Notes: generated from the letters alone by a model not told the origin. 46,889 bases of DNA from an uncultured Faecalibacterium sp. (GCA_934525845.1 CAKSZS010000015.1:1-46889), one strand, 5' to 3'; shown: positions 31,025 to 39,375, counted from the stretch's first letter. Numbers and translations are program-made.

Positions 31025-31316
31025 AAACCAGTGCGCGAAGAAACGCACAGCCTGTCGAAGCCGCACAAAATCGGGGGAGAATGGGGCTGACGGTCGAAAA
31101 AATGTTGAAAACTTTTGTATCTACCCTCTAACCTTCGGGGAATAATTTTATTATCTTTGTATAAATAATGAAAAATGGCCCCTCTTTCATTGGAGAAACC
31201 GCCAAAAATGCGCCGGGGGACTGTACAATGGTTTCGACTTGCGCTAAAATGGGTGTAACGCAACAGGGATCCTGTGAATTTGTACCCAAAACGATATTAG
31301 ATAGGAGCGCTTTACT
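31025..31316 (+). other. AT-rich intergenic region before ptsH
   Basis: No gene is seen in this 292-nt gap. It contains TATAAA and TACAAT boxes (near 31160 and 31224) without well placed -35 elements, so the ptsH promoter cannot be fixed by eye. No terminator for trmD is obvious. Confidence 0.4.
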
Positions 31317-31580
31317 ATGTACGTGAAAGAAGTTACCGTTGAAAATCAGGTTGGTCTGCACGCTCGTCCGGCTACCTTCTTCATCCAGAAGGCAAACGAG
31401 TTCAAGTCTTCCATCTGGGTCGAGAAGGAAGAGCGCCGCGTGAACGCAAAGAGCCTGCTGGGCGTTCTGTCTCTGGGTATCGTGGGCGGTACCACCATCC
31501 GCATCATCGCTGACGGTGCAGATGAGCAGGCTGCCGTGGACGGCCTGATCAAGCTGGTGGAGTCCGGCTTCGCAGAGTAA
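31317..31580 (+). CDS. ptsH: HPr family phosphocarrier protein
   Basis: This 87-residue protein has His15 in GLHARPATFF and Ser46 in NAKSLLGVLSLG, the sites phosphorylated by enzyme I and by HPr kinase. With both present it can serve in PTS sugar uptake and in CcpA-dependent catabolite control; it is HPr rather than Crh. AGGAG lies 9 nt before the ATG. Enzyme I is not adjacent. Confidence 0.94.
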   Translation: MYVKEVTVENQVGLHARPATFFIQKANEFKSSIWVEKEERRVNAKSLLGVLSLGIVGGTTIRIIADGADEQAAVDGLIKLVESGFAE

Positions 31581-31597
31581 TCTGTTAACATGGAACG

Positions 31598-31633
31598 GAA
31601 AAGCGGCAGGGGAGTTCTCCTGCCGCTTTTTTG
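31598..31633 (+). terminator. Terminator of ptsH
   Basis: AAGCGGCAGG pairs with CCTGCCGCTT around GGAGTTCT and is followed by TTTTTT. Confidence 0.88.
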
Positions 31634-31657
31634 GTCAGAAAAAGGGAGGGTCTTTGC

Positions 31658-31897
31658 ATGAACGAGAAGAAGAGCTTCGCGGAAAAATTCATTGCCCTGT
31701 GTGACAGCGGCAGGCCCTGGTATGTGTTCCTGGGCCTGTTCAGCGTGCTGCTGGTGTGCAGTCTGCTGCTGGAACGGTTCACCGACCAGCACATGAAGTG
31801 GTGGGCCTGGGTGCTGAACATCGTGGGCATTCTGGACAGCCTGCGGAACATCCGGTACTGCAAAAAGCGGAAGACCGAAAAGGCGGACGCTGCATGA
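31658..31897 (+). CDS. Small two-helix membrane protein, coupled to uvrC
   Basis: This 79-residue protein starts MNEKKSFAEKFIALCDSG. It has two hydrophobic segments (about 22-36 and 47-60) separated by a charged loop, and a basic C-terminal tail (CKKRKTEKADAA). The ATG at 31658 has GGGAGGG 8 nt upstream. Its stop codon overlaps the uvrC start (ATGA), so the two are translated together. No family was recognised and a link to DNA repair is only positional. Confidence 0.75.
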   Translation: MNEKKSFAEKFIALCDSGRPWYVFLGLFSVLLVCSLLLERFTDQHMKWWAWVLNIVGILDSLRNIRYCKKRKTEKADAA

Positions 31898-33744
31898 CCA
31901 AGGCCGAACTTTACCAAAAGGCGTGTATGCTGCCGCTGCTGCCCGGCGTGTATATCATCCGGGACAAAAGCGACACCATCATCTATATCGGCAAGGCCAA
32001 GCGCCTGCGCATCCGGGTAAGCCAGTATTTCCGCGAGGGCGTGCCCCACGACAACAAGGTCAGCCAGATGATCGCCCACGCCTATGCCTTTGACGTCATC
32101 GTCTGCCAGAGCGAGTTTGAGGCGCTGGTGCTGGAAGCCAGCCAGATCAAGGCCCATACCCCCAAGTACAACATCCTGCTCAAGGATGACAAGGGCTACA
32201 GCTATATCAAGGTGACCAAGGAGCCGTGGCCGCGGCTCTCCTTCGTGCTGCAAAAAGAAGAGGACGATGCCGAGTACATCGGCCCCTACACCTCCGCCTT
32301 TGCGGCCCGGGAAATGGCCGAGACGGCCATGGACGCCTTCCGGCTGCCCCGGTGCAATAAGCGGTTCCCGCAGGACATCAAAAAAGGCCGGCCCTGCCTG
32401 AACGCCCACATCGGCAAGTGCATGGCGGTGTGCAGCGGAAAAATCAGCTGTGAAAACTACAATCAGGCTGTGAAAAGTGCCGTGCATCTGATCCGCTACG
32501 GGAAAAAGGACATTTTGAAAATCCTCAACGAGCGGATGCTGGAAGCGTCCGACCGGCTGGAATTTGAGACGGCGGCCCTCATCCGGGACCAGATCAACGC
32601 CATCACCAAGGTGAGCGCTGGGCAGAAGGTCATTGTGGACCCGGACGTGGAAATGGACGTGGTGGCCCTGGCCGGAACGCCCAGCAGTGTGTGTGCGGCG
32701 GTGCTGCGCTTCCGGGAAGGGCGGCTGACCGATAAGCGGGAGTTTCTGTTCCACGATACCTCGGACATTGCCGCCGTGCGGGAAGAATTCCTGCCCCGGT
32801 ACTATCTGGACGATGAACAAATCCCCAAGATCATTGCGGTGGATGAACTGCCGCCGGACAGTGACGCCTTGCAGCAGGCTTTGAACGAAAAGCGGGGCAG
32901 TGAGGTGCAGCTGTATGTGCCCCAGCGGGGCGACAAGGCCCATCTGGTGGAGATGGCCCACACCAATGCGGTGGAGCGGCTGGCTCGGGAAAGCGGCCGC
33001 TACGCCCGGGAAGAAAAACTGCTGGACGAGCTGGCCCAGGTGCTGGGACTTTCAAAGCCGCCCCGCGCCATTGAGAGCTACGATATCTCCAACTGGGGCG
33101 ATGGCACCAGCGTGTGCGGCATGGTCACCTTCAAGGACGGCAAGCCTTTCAAGGCGGGCTACCGGAAGTTCAAGATGAAGACCGTGGCGGGCACGGATGA
33201 CTACGCATCTTTGGCAGAAACCGTTTCCCGCCGGGCGGCGGAGTATGAAAAGTACGCAGAACTGGCGAAAAACGGCGAACCCAGCAGCAACTGGTTCGGC
33301 CAGAAGCCCGACCTGCTGCTGATGGATGGCGGCCGGGGCCAGGTGAGCGCCGCCAAAGAGGCACTGGCAGGCACGGCTCTGGCAGATGTGCCGCTGTACG
33401 GCATGGTAAAGGATGACCACCACCGCACCCGGGCCATGGTGGACAGCGATGGGCGGGAGATCGCTATCAACATGAACCGCGGTACCTTTACCTTTATCAC
33501 CGCCATTCAGGACGAGACCCACCGTTTTGCCAACGCCTACCGCAAGCAGCAGATGAAGCAGAAAAGCTACTCTTCCACCCTGACCGAGGTGCCGGGCGTA
33601 GGCCCCAAAATAGCCAAAGCCCTGCTGGCGCAGTTCAAGAGCGTGGGGGCGGTGAAGGAAGCCACCCCTGACCAGCTGGAAAACACCCCCGGTGTGGGCA
33701 GGCAGCTGGCGCAGATCATCTACGAGTATTTTCATCAGGCATAA
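31894..33744 (+). CDS. uvrC: Excinuclease ABC subunit C
   Basis: UvrC makes the two incisions in nucleotide excision repair. The 616-residue protein has an N-terminal GIY-YIG nuclease (LPGVYIIRDKSDTIIYIGKA), a UVR motif near 205-240 (LEFETAALIRDQI), an RNase H-like half (ESYDISNWGDG, LLLMDGGRGQVSAA, IAINMNRGT) and two C-terminal helix-hairpin-helices (VPGVGPKIAKALL, TPGVGRQLA). The ATG at 31894 overlaps the preceding stop. uvrA and uvrB are not in the window. Confidence 0.97.
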   Translation: MTKAELYQKACMLPLLPGVYIIRDKSDTIIYIGKAKRLRIRVSQYFREGVPHDNKVSQMIAHAYAFDVIVCQSEFEALVLEASQIKAHTPKYNILLKDDKGYSYIKVTKEPWPRLSFVLQKEEDDAEYIGPYTSAFAAREMAETAMDAFRLPRCNKRFPQDIKKGRPCLNAHIGKCMAVCSGKISCENYNQAVKSAVHLIRYGKKDILKILNERMLEASDRLEFETAALIRDQINAITKVSAGQKVIVDPDVEMDVVALAGTPSSVCAAVLRFREGRLTDKREFLFHDTSDIAAVREEFLPRYYLDDEQIPKIIAVDELPPDSDALQQALNEKRGSEVQLYVPQRGDKAHLVEMAHTNAVERLARESGRYAREEKLLDELAQVLGLSKPPRAIESYDISNWGDGTSVCGMVTFKDGKPFKAGYRKFKMKTVAGTDDYASLAETVSRRAAEYEKYAELAKNGEPSSNWFGQKPDLLLMDGGRGQVSAAKEALAGTALADVPLYGMVKDDHHRTRAMVDSDGREIAINMNRGTFTFITAIQDETHRFANAYRKQQMKQKSYSSTLTEVPGVGPKIAKALLAQFKSVGAVKEATPDQLENTPGVGRQLAQIIYEYFHQA

Positions 33745-33747
33745 GTA

Positions 33748-33795
33748 AACGCCCTTCTCCGCTGGCTCAAGGCCGTGGGAGAAGGGCGCTTTTTG
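33748..33795 (+). terminator. Terminator of uvrC
   Basis: CGCCCTTCTCC pairs perfectly with GGAGAAGGGCG and is followed by CTTTTTG. Confidence 0.85.
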
Positions 33796-33807
33796 TTATG
33801 CGGGGCG

Positions 33808-34896
33808 TTATCTTTCAGTGTTCAGATCGATCAGCCCTCTGGCGTAAAGATTCAGGATCCCGTTGGGACCGGTAGAGGTATAGCGTTTATCGTATGTCTT
33901 GCTGCCGATGCGTACAACGTTATCCGTGCGGGCGTCGGTCGTGTAGTCGGCGGGGTCGCCATCCAGATGCAGTTGGATGCAGCGGGTCGCGGTGATGTTG
34001 GCGTATTCCGCAACGGAAAGGTGATCGATCATGCATCCCCCGGCAGGCAGCTCGACCAGCAGGTCGCGGGTCACGGTCAGGTTTTCGGCACGCAGACCGC
34101 CATTGGCTAGCGCAACATTCAGTGTTTTCAGCTGCATGGGCGCAAGGCGGACATCGCCGGTCTCCAAGCTGATGATCAGCCGGGTGAGGGCGTCTGCCGG
34201 GATGGTGACGGTGAGCATGGCTTCGGGGGCATCCTCGGCTACCTGCCAGTTTTCCGGCATTTCAAAGGTCAGGGTCGTGCGGCCATCCCCGCCGGTGGTG
34301 CGTAGAACCGGCGAATGCGGGAAGTTGTCGAACTGGAAGGTGGCGTATTTGTCCGAGGTGAGGGACGGATCGGTGACAAAGGTCACAGAGCCGTAGTTCA
34401 GGCTGAGCTTCAGTTCCTGATTTAGCTTTTCCAGCGGAATCTGCAGGGTGCTTTCCCCAAGGTCATCAGCGGGAATGGTGAGGGGCACGGTATCGGCCGG
34501 GACAGCGAGATAGGTGCTGCTGGCATCCTCCGGGACAGAGCTGCTGTCCGCTGCCGAGGACGCAGGCTCGACCGGCTGCACCGGGGTGGCCTTGGAGTGC
34601 TGGAAGAAAAAGCAAACCAGCACCAGCACCGCCAGCCCGCCGCCCAGCACCATGCGCCAGCGGGAACGTGGGGCAGGGGATGCCGGGGCGGCAGAGGCGC
34701 CTTGCGGGCTTTGCTCGTCCAGAATTTTGCGGGCGACCTCCTCCGGGCTGCCCAGCTCTGCAATGGCACGGGCTTCGTTTTCCGGCCCGGCGGCATCCAG
34801 ATAATCTTCGTAGTAGCTCAAAGCGTCCTTGCGCTCAGTCTCCGGCAAGGGAGCCAGAAGCTGCTCCAGCGCAGCAAGAAATGCAGTACGGGTCAT
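33808..34896 (-). CDS. HAAS/DUF1700-type protein with DUF4097-like C-terminal domain
   Basis: This 362-residue protein has an N-terminal HAAS-type helical domain (residues 1-65: FLAALEQLLAPLPETERKDA, YYEDYLDAAG, ELGSPEEVARKIL) and one membrane helix near 82-99. A Ser/Pro linker and a C-terminal beta-rich repeat region (LEKLNQELKLSLNYGSVTF and SLETGDVRLAPMQLKTLNVA) like DUF4097 follow. HAAS proteins are regularly encoded after a PadR repressor, as here (3-nt gap), and are thought to sense or respond to membrane or envelope conditions. The ribosome binding site lies inside the end of padR. The exact role is unknown. Confidence 0.82.
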   Translation of the reverse strand: MTRTAFLAALEQLLAPLPETERKDALSYYEDYLDAAGPENEARAIAELGSPEEVARKILDEQSPQGASAAPASPAPRSRWRMVLGGGLAVLVLVCFFFQHSKATPVQPVEPASSAADSSSVPEDASSTYLAVPADTVPLTIPADDLGESTLQIPLEKLNQELKLSLNYGSVTFVTDPSLTSDKYATFQFDNFPHSPVLRTTGGDGRTTLTFEMPENWQVAEDAPEAMLTVTIPADALTRLIISLETGDVRLAPMQLKTLNVALANGGLRAENLTVTRDLLVELPAGGCMIDHLSVAEYANITATRCIQLHLDGDPADYTTDARTDNVVRIGSKTYDKRYTSTGPNGILNLYARGLIDLNTER

Positions 34897-34899
34897 AAA

Positions 34900-35217
34900 T
34901 CATTCCACCTCTCTGAAAAATGTGTCAATGGAAGAACGGTAGCGGCTCCACTCCTGGGCATAGGCGGCAAGCTGCTCTCGCCCGGCGGAGGTGATCTGAT
35001 AATAGCGGCGGTTGCGGCCATTGAAGGGCGCATCATAGACCGTGAGCAGTTGGTCTTTCTGCAGCCGGCGCAGCACCGGGTACAGGGTGGATTCGCTTAG
35101 TTCCAGCGTGTGGGTGACCTGTTGGGTGATCTTGTAGCCGTAGGTACCTTCCGGCTCCTGCGCCACCACGGACAGCACAATGGCATCCAGCAGCGCGGCA
35201 CTGATGGGAAAACTCAT
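34900..35217 (-). CDS. PadR family transcriptional repressor
   Basis: This 105-residue protein is a winged-helix PadR: LLDAIVLSVVAQEPEGTYGY, ITQQVTHTLELSESTLYPVL, RRLQKDQLLTVY and NRRYYQITSAGREQL are the family blocks. It is a short (subfamily s1-like) form with one C-terminal helix for dimerisation. The adjoining AT-rich palindrome at 35255-35277 overlaps its own promoter and is the likely operator. It is cotranscribed with the HAAS protein. GGAGG precedes the ATG by 9 nt. Confidence 0.93.
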   Translation of the reverse strand: MSFPISAALLDAIVLSVVAQEPEGTYGYKITQQVTHTLELSESTLYPVLRRLQKDQLLTVYDAPFNGRNRRYYQITSAGREQLAAYAQEWSRYRSSIDTFFREVE

Positions 35218-35254
35218 GTGGGAACAGCCTCCTTTCTGGTTGACGTGCTTCTAT

Positions 35255-35277
35255 AATATTATATATCATATAGTATT
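35255..35277. promoter_or_regulatory. PadR operator palindrome
   Basis: AATATTATAT-ATC-ATATAGTATT is a 23-bp near-perfect inverted repeat (9 of 10 arm positions). It overlaps the -10 box and spacer of the padR promoter, matching the AT-rich dyads usual for PadR regulators. Confidence 0.7.
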
Positions 35278-35288
35278 GCATGAGTCAA
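35258..35288 (-). promoter_or_regulatory. Promoter of padR
   Basis: On the minus strand TTGACT (35283-35288) is followed after 17 bp by TATATA (35260-35265) or after 19 bp by TATAAT (35258-35263). Confidence 0.65.
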
Positions 35289-35328
35289 TAGAGAAGCGTA
35301 GAAAAATATGGCAGATAACAAAAAAGCT

Positions 35329-35379
35329 CCCCCTTTCGGGGGAGCTGGATGGAAACGAAGGGAGCAGACGGAGAGGGCT
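35329..35379. repeat. Palindromic intergenic repeat
   Basis: AAAAAGCTCCCCCTTTCGGGGGAGCT is followed by a partly decayed middle and GACGGAGAGGGCT. It lies between padR and the amino acid ABC operon, where it could also act as the terminator of the latter on the minus strand. Confidence 0.65.
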
Positions 35380-35386
35380 GAGCTTC

Positions 35387-36241
35387 TTAGTCCTCCGAAG
35401 AAATATCCTGCCCAAAGTATTTTTCGCTCAGAGCTTTCAGAGTGCCGTCGGCGCGCAGCTCCTCAATGGCAGTGTTGATGGCTTCCAGCAGGGAAGCGCT
35501 GTCGTCGCCCTTGCGCACCGGGATGGCCACATGAGAAGCATCCGCGGTCTGGGCCACCAGCTTGAAGTCTGCGTCCGGATGGACGTTCAGATAATCGTAG
35601 AAGGAAACATCAGCGTTCAGGGTGGCATCGATGCGGCCGGCGGTCAGCAGCTGGATGGTCTCTTCCAGCGTGTCGATGCCCTGCACGGTGGCACCGTAGC
35701 TCTCGGCCAGCTCCATATAGGTGGAAGCCAGGCTGTTGGCGGTGGTCTTGCCCTTCAGGTCCTCAAAGCTGGTGATGTCCTCGTTGTCCTTGCGGACGGC
35801 CAGAGCGGTATGAATGTAGCCGTAGGGCGTGGTGAAGTCGTAGGTCTTGGCGCGCTCGTCGGTCACCTCCACGCCGTTGCACACCAGGTCATAGCGGCCT
35901 GCATCCAGACCGGCAAACAGGCTGTCCCAGTCACTTTCCACATATTCCGGCTCTACGCCCAGCTTTTCGGCGATGGCAGCGGAAACTTCCACGTCGTAGC
36001 CGACCAGGGTGTCGGACGCATCGTGAAAGCTCCAGGGCTGCCAGGCACCTTCCAGGGCAATCACCAGCTTGCCGCTGGACTGAATGGCGGCCAGCTGGTC
36101 GGCAGCGCCGGTGGAAGCAACCGAAGAAGCCGCACCGGAAGCGGCAGCGCTGCTGCCGGAATTGGAAGAGCAGCCTGCCAGGGTCAGCACACCGGCGGCA
36201 GCCATCACACTCATCAGAGAAATAAACGTTCTGCGTTTCAT
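35387..36241 (-). CDS. Polar amino acid ABC transporter, substrate-binding lipoprotein
   Basis: This 284-residue lipoprotein has a basic start (MKRRTFISLMS), a hydrophobic stretch, and the lipobox LAGC at about residue 24. A short Ser/Ala linker and a family 3 binding domain follow: LVIALEGAWQPWSFHDASDT, LVGYDVEVSAAIAEKLG and YDLVCNGVEVTDERA. The GYDVEV and F-D-x-T-x-P-Y (YDFTTPYGY) motifs are diagnostic for polar amino acid and cystine binders. It is the last gene of a permease-ATPase-binding protein operon. The closest roles by wording are cystine or general L-amino acid uptake, but the ligand is not certain. Confidence 0.92.
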   Translation of the reverse strand: MKRRTFISLMSVMAAAGVLTLAGCSSNSGSSAAASGAASSVASTGAADQLAAIQSSGKLVIALEGAWQPWSFHDASDTLVGYDVEVSAAIAEKLGVEPEYVESDWDSLFAGLDAGRYDLVCNGVEVTDERAKTYDFTTPYGYIHTALAVRKDNEDITSFEDLKGKTTANSLASTYMELAESYGATVQGIDTLEETIQLLTAGRIDATLNADVSFYDYLNVHPDADFKLVAQTADASHVAIPVRKGDDSASLLEAINTAIEELRADGTLKALSEKYFGQDISSED

Positions 36242-36258
36242 AGGATGTATCCTTTCTA

Positions 36259-37071
36259 TTATTCCATGTGCGCGATCTTGCGCAGGAAAGCGCGGGTGCG
36301 CTCTTCCCGGGGGTTGGCGAAGAAGTCGTGAGAGGGAGCCTGCTCCACCACCACACCGTTCTCCATGAAGACGGTTTTGGAGGAGACGTTGCGGGCAAAG
36401 CCCATCTCGTGGGTGACCACCAGCATGGTCATGCCCTCTTCGGCCAGCTGACGCATGACATTCAGCACCTCACCGGTCAGTTCCGGGTCCAGTGCGCTGG
36501 TGGGTTCGTCGAAATAGATGATCTCCGGGTCGGTGGCAAGGGCGCGGGCAATGGCCACGCGCTGCTGCTGACCGCCCGAGAGCTGGCGGGGGTAATAGTC
36601 TGCCCGGTCGGCCAGACCGACCTTTTCCAGCATCTTCCGGCCAATAGCGTCCGCCTGGGCCTGCGGCATCTTTCGAGCCACGACAAGGCCCTCGGTCACG
36701 TTCTGCAGGGCAGTCTTGTTCCGGAACAGGTTGTAGTTCTGGAACACAAAGGCCGTCTTTTTGCGCAGGCGGGCGATGTCGGCGCGGCTGGCATGAGCCA
36801 GATCGAATGTTTCGCCATCGAAGATCAGCTGGCCTTCATCGGCGGTTTCCAGAAAGTTCAGGCAGCGCAGAAGGGTCGTCTTGCCGGAACCGGACGGGCC
36901 GAGAATGGCCACCACATCGCCCTTTTCCACGGTCAGGTCCACGCCCCGCAGGACGGGCAGCTCACTGACCACCCTGTGTGCCCCGGGCCGGTGGAAAATG
37001 CCGGGATGCAGGCCGGTTTTGGCCAGGGTACGGAAGGTTTTGTGGACGTTTCGAATCTCTAACATCGGCAT
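36259..37071 (-). CDS. Polar amino acid ABC transporter, ATPase
   Basis: This 270-residue ATPase of the GlnQ/TcyC class has Walker A GPSGSGKTT (near 56-64), Q-loop FVFQNYNLF, signature LSGGQQQR, Walker B EIIYFDEPTSALDPE and H-loop VVTHEMGFAR. It has about 25 extra residues near the N terminus (AKTGLHPGIFHRPGAHRVVS) that are not in typical GlnQ. The start MPMLEIRN at 37071 has AAGGAG upstream; an alternative is the Met two codons on. Confidence 0.93.
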   Translation of the reverse strand: MPMLEIRNVHKTFRTLAKTGLHPGIFHRPGAHRVVSELPVLRGVDLTVEKGDVVAILGPSGSGKTTLLRCLNFLETADEGQLIFDGETFDLAHASRADIARLRKKTAFVFQNYNLFRNKTALQNVTEGLVVARKMPQAQADAIGRKMLEKVGLADRADYYPRQLSGGQQQRVAIARALATDPEIIYFDEPTSALDPELTGEVLNVMRQLAEEGMTMLVVTHEMGFARNVSSKTVFMENGVVVEQAPSHDFFANPREERTRAFLRKIAHME

Positions 37072-37090
37072 AAAATTCCACACTCCTTTC

Positions 37091-37774
37091 TCACTGGAAG
37101 CCGTGGGCGTTCAGCCGACGTTCCAGCAGGGCCTGCAGCTTGGTGATGACCGTACAGAACAGCAGGTAGACCACCGCGACCTCACAATAGATGGGCAGGA
37201 AGATATAGGTGCGGGCGGCCACCCGCTGACCTGCCATGAACAGCTCGGCTACTGTGATGTTGGACGCCAGGGAGGTGTCCTTGATCATGCCGATGAGGGA
37301 GTTGGACAGGGCGGGCACGGCGGTGCGCAGGGCCTGCGGCAGAACGATGCGGCGCATGATCTGCCCCCAGCTCATGCCCACGCAGTAACCGGCTTCCAGC
37401 TGGCCCTGGGGCACGCTTTCCAGCGCACCGCGCATGGTCTCGGCGCAGTAAGCGCCCTCGTTGAAGGCAAAGGCGATGACCGCCGCCGGGAAGGCGTCCA
37501 GCATGATGCCCACGCTGGGCAGGCCGTAAAAGATGATGAACAGCTGCACCAGCAGCGGTGTGCCGCGGATGACCCAGATGTAGAACCGGGCGATCTGCCG
37601 CAGGACCGGCACATTGGCGTACTGCACCAGCGCCACGGCCACCGCGATGATCATGGCAAAGAAAAAGGACACCAGGGTCAGCGGAATGGTCATGGTCAGG
37701 CCGGCCGTCAGGATGCGGGGCAGGGCCTCCACCAGCACGCTGACGGTGCGGTTGGACAAAAGTGCTTCAAACAT
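37091..37774 (-). CDS. Polar amino acid ABC transporter, permease
   Basis: This 227-residue permease has about five hydrophobic helices with the HisM/GlnP-type blocks: IWVIRGTPLLVQLFIIFYG, FNEGAYCAETMRGALESV and the EAA loop GMSWGQIMRRIVLPQALRTA. It is the first gene of the operon. The AT-rich 5' region (37775-38000) has TTGACT near 37849 and possible TGTATG or TATGAT -10 boxes, with poor certainty. No riboswitch or T-box is visible upstream. Confidence 0.93.
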   Translation of the reverse strand: MFEALLSNRTVSVLVEALPRILTAGLTMTIPLTLVSFFFAMIIAVAVALVQYANVPVLRQIARFYIWVIRGTPLLVQLFIIFYGLPSVGIMLDAFPAAVIAFAFNEGAYCAETMRGALESVPQGQLEAGYCVGMSWGQIMRRIVLPQALRTAVPALSNSLIGMIKDTSLASNITVAELFMAGQRVAARTYIFLPIYCEVAVVYLLFCTVITKLQALLERRLNAHGFQ

Positions 37775-37991
37775 GAAAAATCGATCCTCAAATCCTCTCA
37801 GAAAAAAGCGGGACCTTTATCATACATCTTAAAGTATACTCGAAGTCAAGTGCTTTTCTGGAAATTCCTACAAAACCTACCAAAATACTATAACATGAAA
37901 AGCCGACAAGTGCAATCGGTTTGTGGAAAACGCGTGATGTGACTAAAAATATTTGTTAGCGCCTGCCAACTTTGTGCAATGCGGCGAGGAG

Positions 37992-38020
37992 TTGACGCCG
38001 CAGGGGCTTTCGTGTACAAT
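37992..38020 (+). promoter_or_regulatory. Promoter of gpsA
   Basis: TTGACG (37992-37997), a 17-bp spacer and TACAAT (38015-38020) lie 86 nt before the start. Confidence 0.75.
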
Positions 38021-38032
38021 GAATATGAGATC

Positions 38033-38096
38033 GTGCCGCCGGTGCAGAACCAGGCGGTGCAAATTCACCGGCGGCAGGTCTGCCGGTGCAGACGGA
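38033..38096 (+). promoter_or_regulatory. Hairpin-rich 5' leader of gpsA
   Basis: GCCGCCGGTG (about 38035-38044) pairs with CACCGGCGGC (about 38068-38077), and a nested GGCGGTG and the downstream TCTGCCGG-type segment can pair alternatively. The leader ends with GGAGG just before the GTG start, so it could modulate gpsA translation. Whether it is regulatory is not shown. Confidence 0.4.
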
Positions 38097-38106
38097 GGAC
38101 ACGAAC

Positions 38107-39141
38107 GTGACGAAGAAAAAAATCGGCGTCCTGGGTGCAGGCACCTGGGGCATGGCATTGGCACGGATGCTGACCGTCAGCGGCAACGAGGTGCAGGTGT
38201 GGTCGGCCATTGAGGCAGAAGTGGACAACCTGTCCGCCACCCGGGTGCACCCCAATCTGCCGGGCATGAAGATCCCGGAAGAGCTGCAGTTCACCAAGAG
38301 CATCGAAGAAGTGTGTACCGGCAAGGATGTGCTGCTGTTTGCAGTGCCCTCGGTGTTTGTGCGTTCCACCACGGCCAAGGCACGGCCCTACATCCCGGAT
38401 GGACAAATTCTTGTGGATGTGGCCAAGGGCATGGAGCCGGATACCTTATATACCATGACGGAGGTCATCGCGGACGAGCTGGACAAAGAGAACGGCCCCA
38501 AGGGTGTGAAGCTGGTGGCCTTGAGCGGCCCCACCCATGCGGAAGAAGTGGCGCTGGACCTGCCCACCACCATCGTATCGGCCAGCCCGGATGAGGAAGC
38601 GGCCAAGTTCGTGCAGGATGTGTTCAGCAACACCTGCATGCGCGTGTACACCAACCCGGACATCAAGGGCGTGGAGCTGAGCGGTGCCCTGAAGAATGTC
38701 ATCGCGCTGGGCGTGGGCATCTCCACCGGCCTGGGCTACGGCGACAACGCCCGCGCGGCCCTCATCACCCGCGGCATTGCAGAGATCGCCCGGCTGGGCG
38801 TGGCCATGGGATGCAGCATCCACACCTTTGCGGGTCTGGCCGGCATCGGGGACCTGATCGTGACCGCCACCAGTATGCACAGCCGCAACAACCGCGCCGG
38901 CATCCTCATCGGCAAGGGCGAAAGCCCTGCGCAGGCCGTGAAGGAAGTAGGCATGGTGGTGGAGGGCATCAACGCCCTGCCCGCCGCTATGGAGCTGGCC
39001 GCGAAGTACAACGTGGAAATGCCCATCGTGCAGACGGTGAACGCCATCGTCAAGGAGGGCATGAGCGCCAGCGATGCGCTGCGCACCCTGATGGACCGCA
39101 ACCGTAAGAACGAGATGCCGCAGGGGTACGAAAAAGTATAA
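38107..39141 (+). CDS. gpsA: Glycerol-3-phosphate dehydrogenase (NAD(P)+)
   Basis: GpsA reduces dihydroxyacetone phosphate to sn-glycerol 3-phosphate for phospholipid synthesis. The 344-residue protein begins KKKIGVLGAGTWGMALARML (GxGxxG). It has FAVPSVFVRS, VALSGPTHAEEVA and the catalytic Lys region GVELSGALKNVIALGVGI, then GLAGIGDLIVTATS near the end. A GTG start at 38107 was chosen because GGAGG lies 8 nt upstream. Normal length. plsY, a frequent neighbour, is not present. Confidence 0.96.
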   Translation: MTKKKIGVLGAGTWGMALARMLTVSGNEVQVWSAIEAEVDNLSATRVHPNLPGMKIPEELQFTKSIEEVCTGKDVLLFAVPSVFVRSTTAKARPYIPDGQILVDVAKGMEPDTLYTMTEVIADELDKENGPKGVKLVALSGPTHAEEVALDLPTTIVSASPDEEAAKFVQDVFSNTCMRVYTNPDIKGVELSGALKNVIALGVGISTGLGYGDNARAALITRGIAEIARLGVAMGCSIHTFAGLAGIGDLIVTATSMHSRNNRAGILIGKGESPAQAVKEVGMVVEGINALPAAMELAAKYNVEMPIVQTVNAIVKEGMSASDALRTLMDRNRKNEMPQGYEKV

Positions 39142-39155
39142 GATCCAAAAAGGTC

Positions 39156-39193
39156 AAAAGGCACAGCTGTCTCCGGGCGGCTGTGCTTTTTTG
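39156..39193 (+). terminator. Terminator of gpsA
   Basis: GGCACAGC pairs with GCTGTGCT and is followed by TTTTTT. Confidence 0.82.
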
Positions 39194-39375
39194 CCGTAAA
39201 TTGCCGTTCTGCCGAACGGGAGCTTGCAGATGCAATACAAAAATAATTCAAACTTTTTACAGAAAACAGACAGAAAGGGGTAGAAGGTCGGGAAAGTTTC
39301 TGCTATACTAAAACAGAACGCAAACCCGACGGGCTGTTTTGTGCATCCTGCCGGAGCAAAAGGGAGGAACCTGGA

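Noticed and set aside
38050..38080. FMN riboswitch fragment upstream of gpsA
   Set aside because: Only one block (GCAAATTC...CCGGCGG) resembles the RFN element; the other conserved helices are absent and the gene is not flavin-related.
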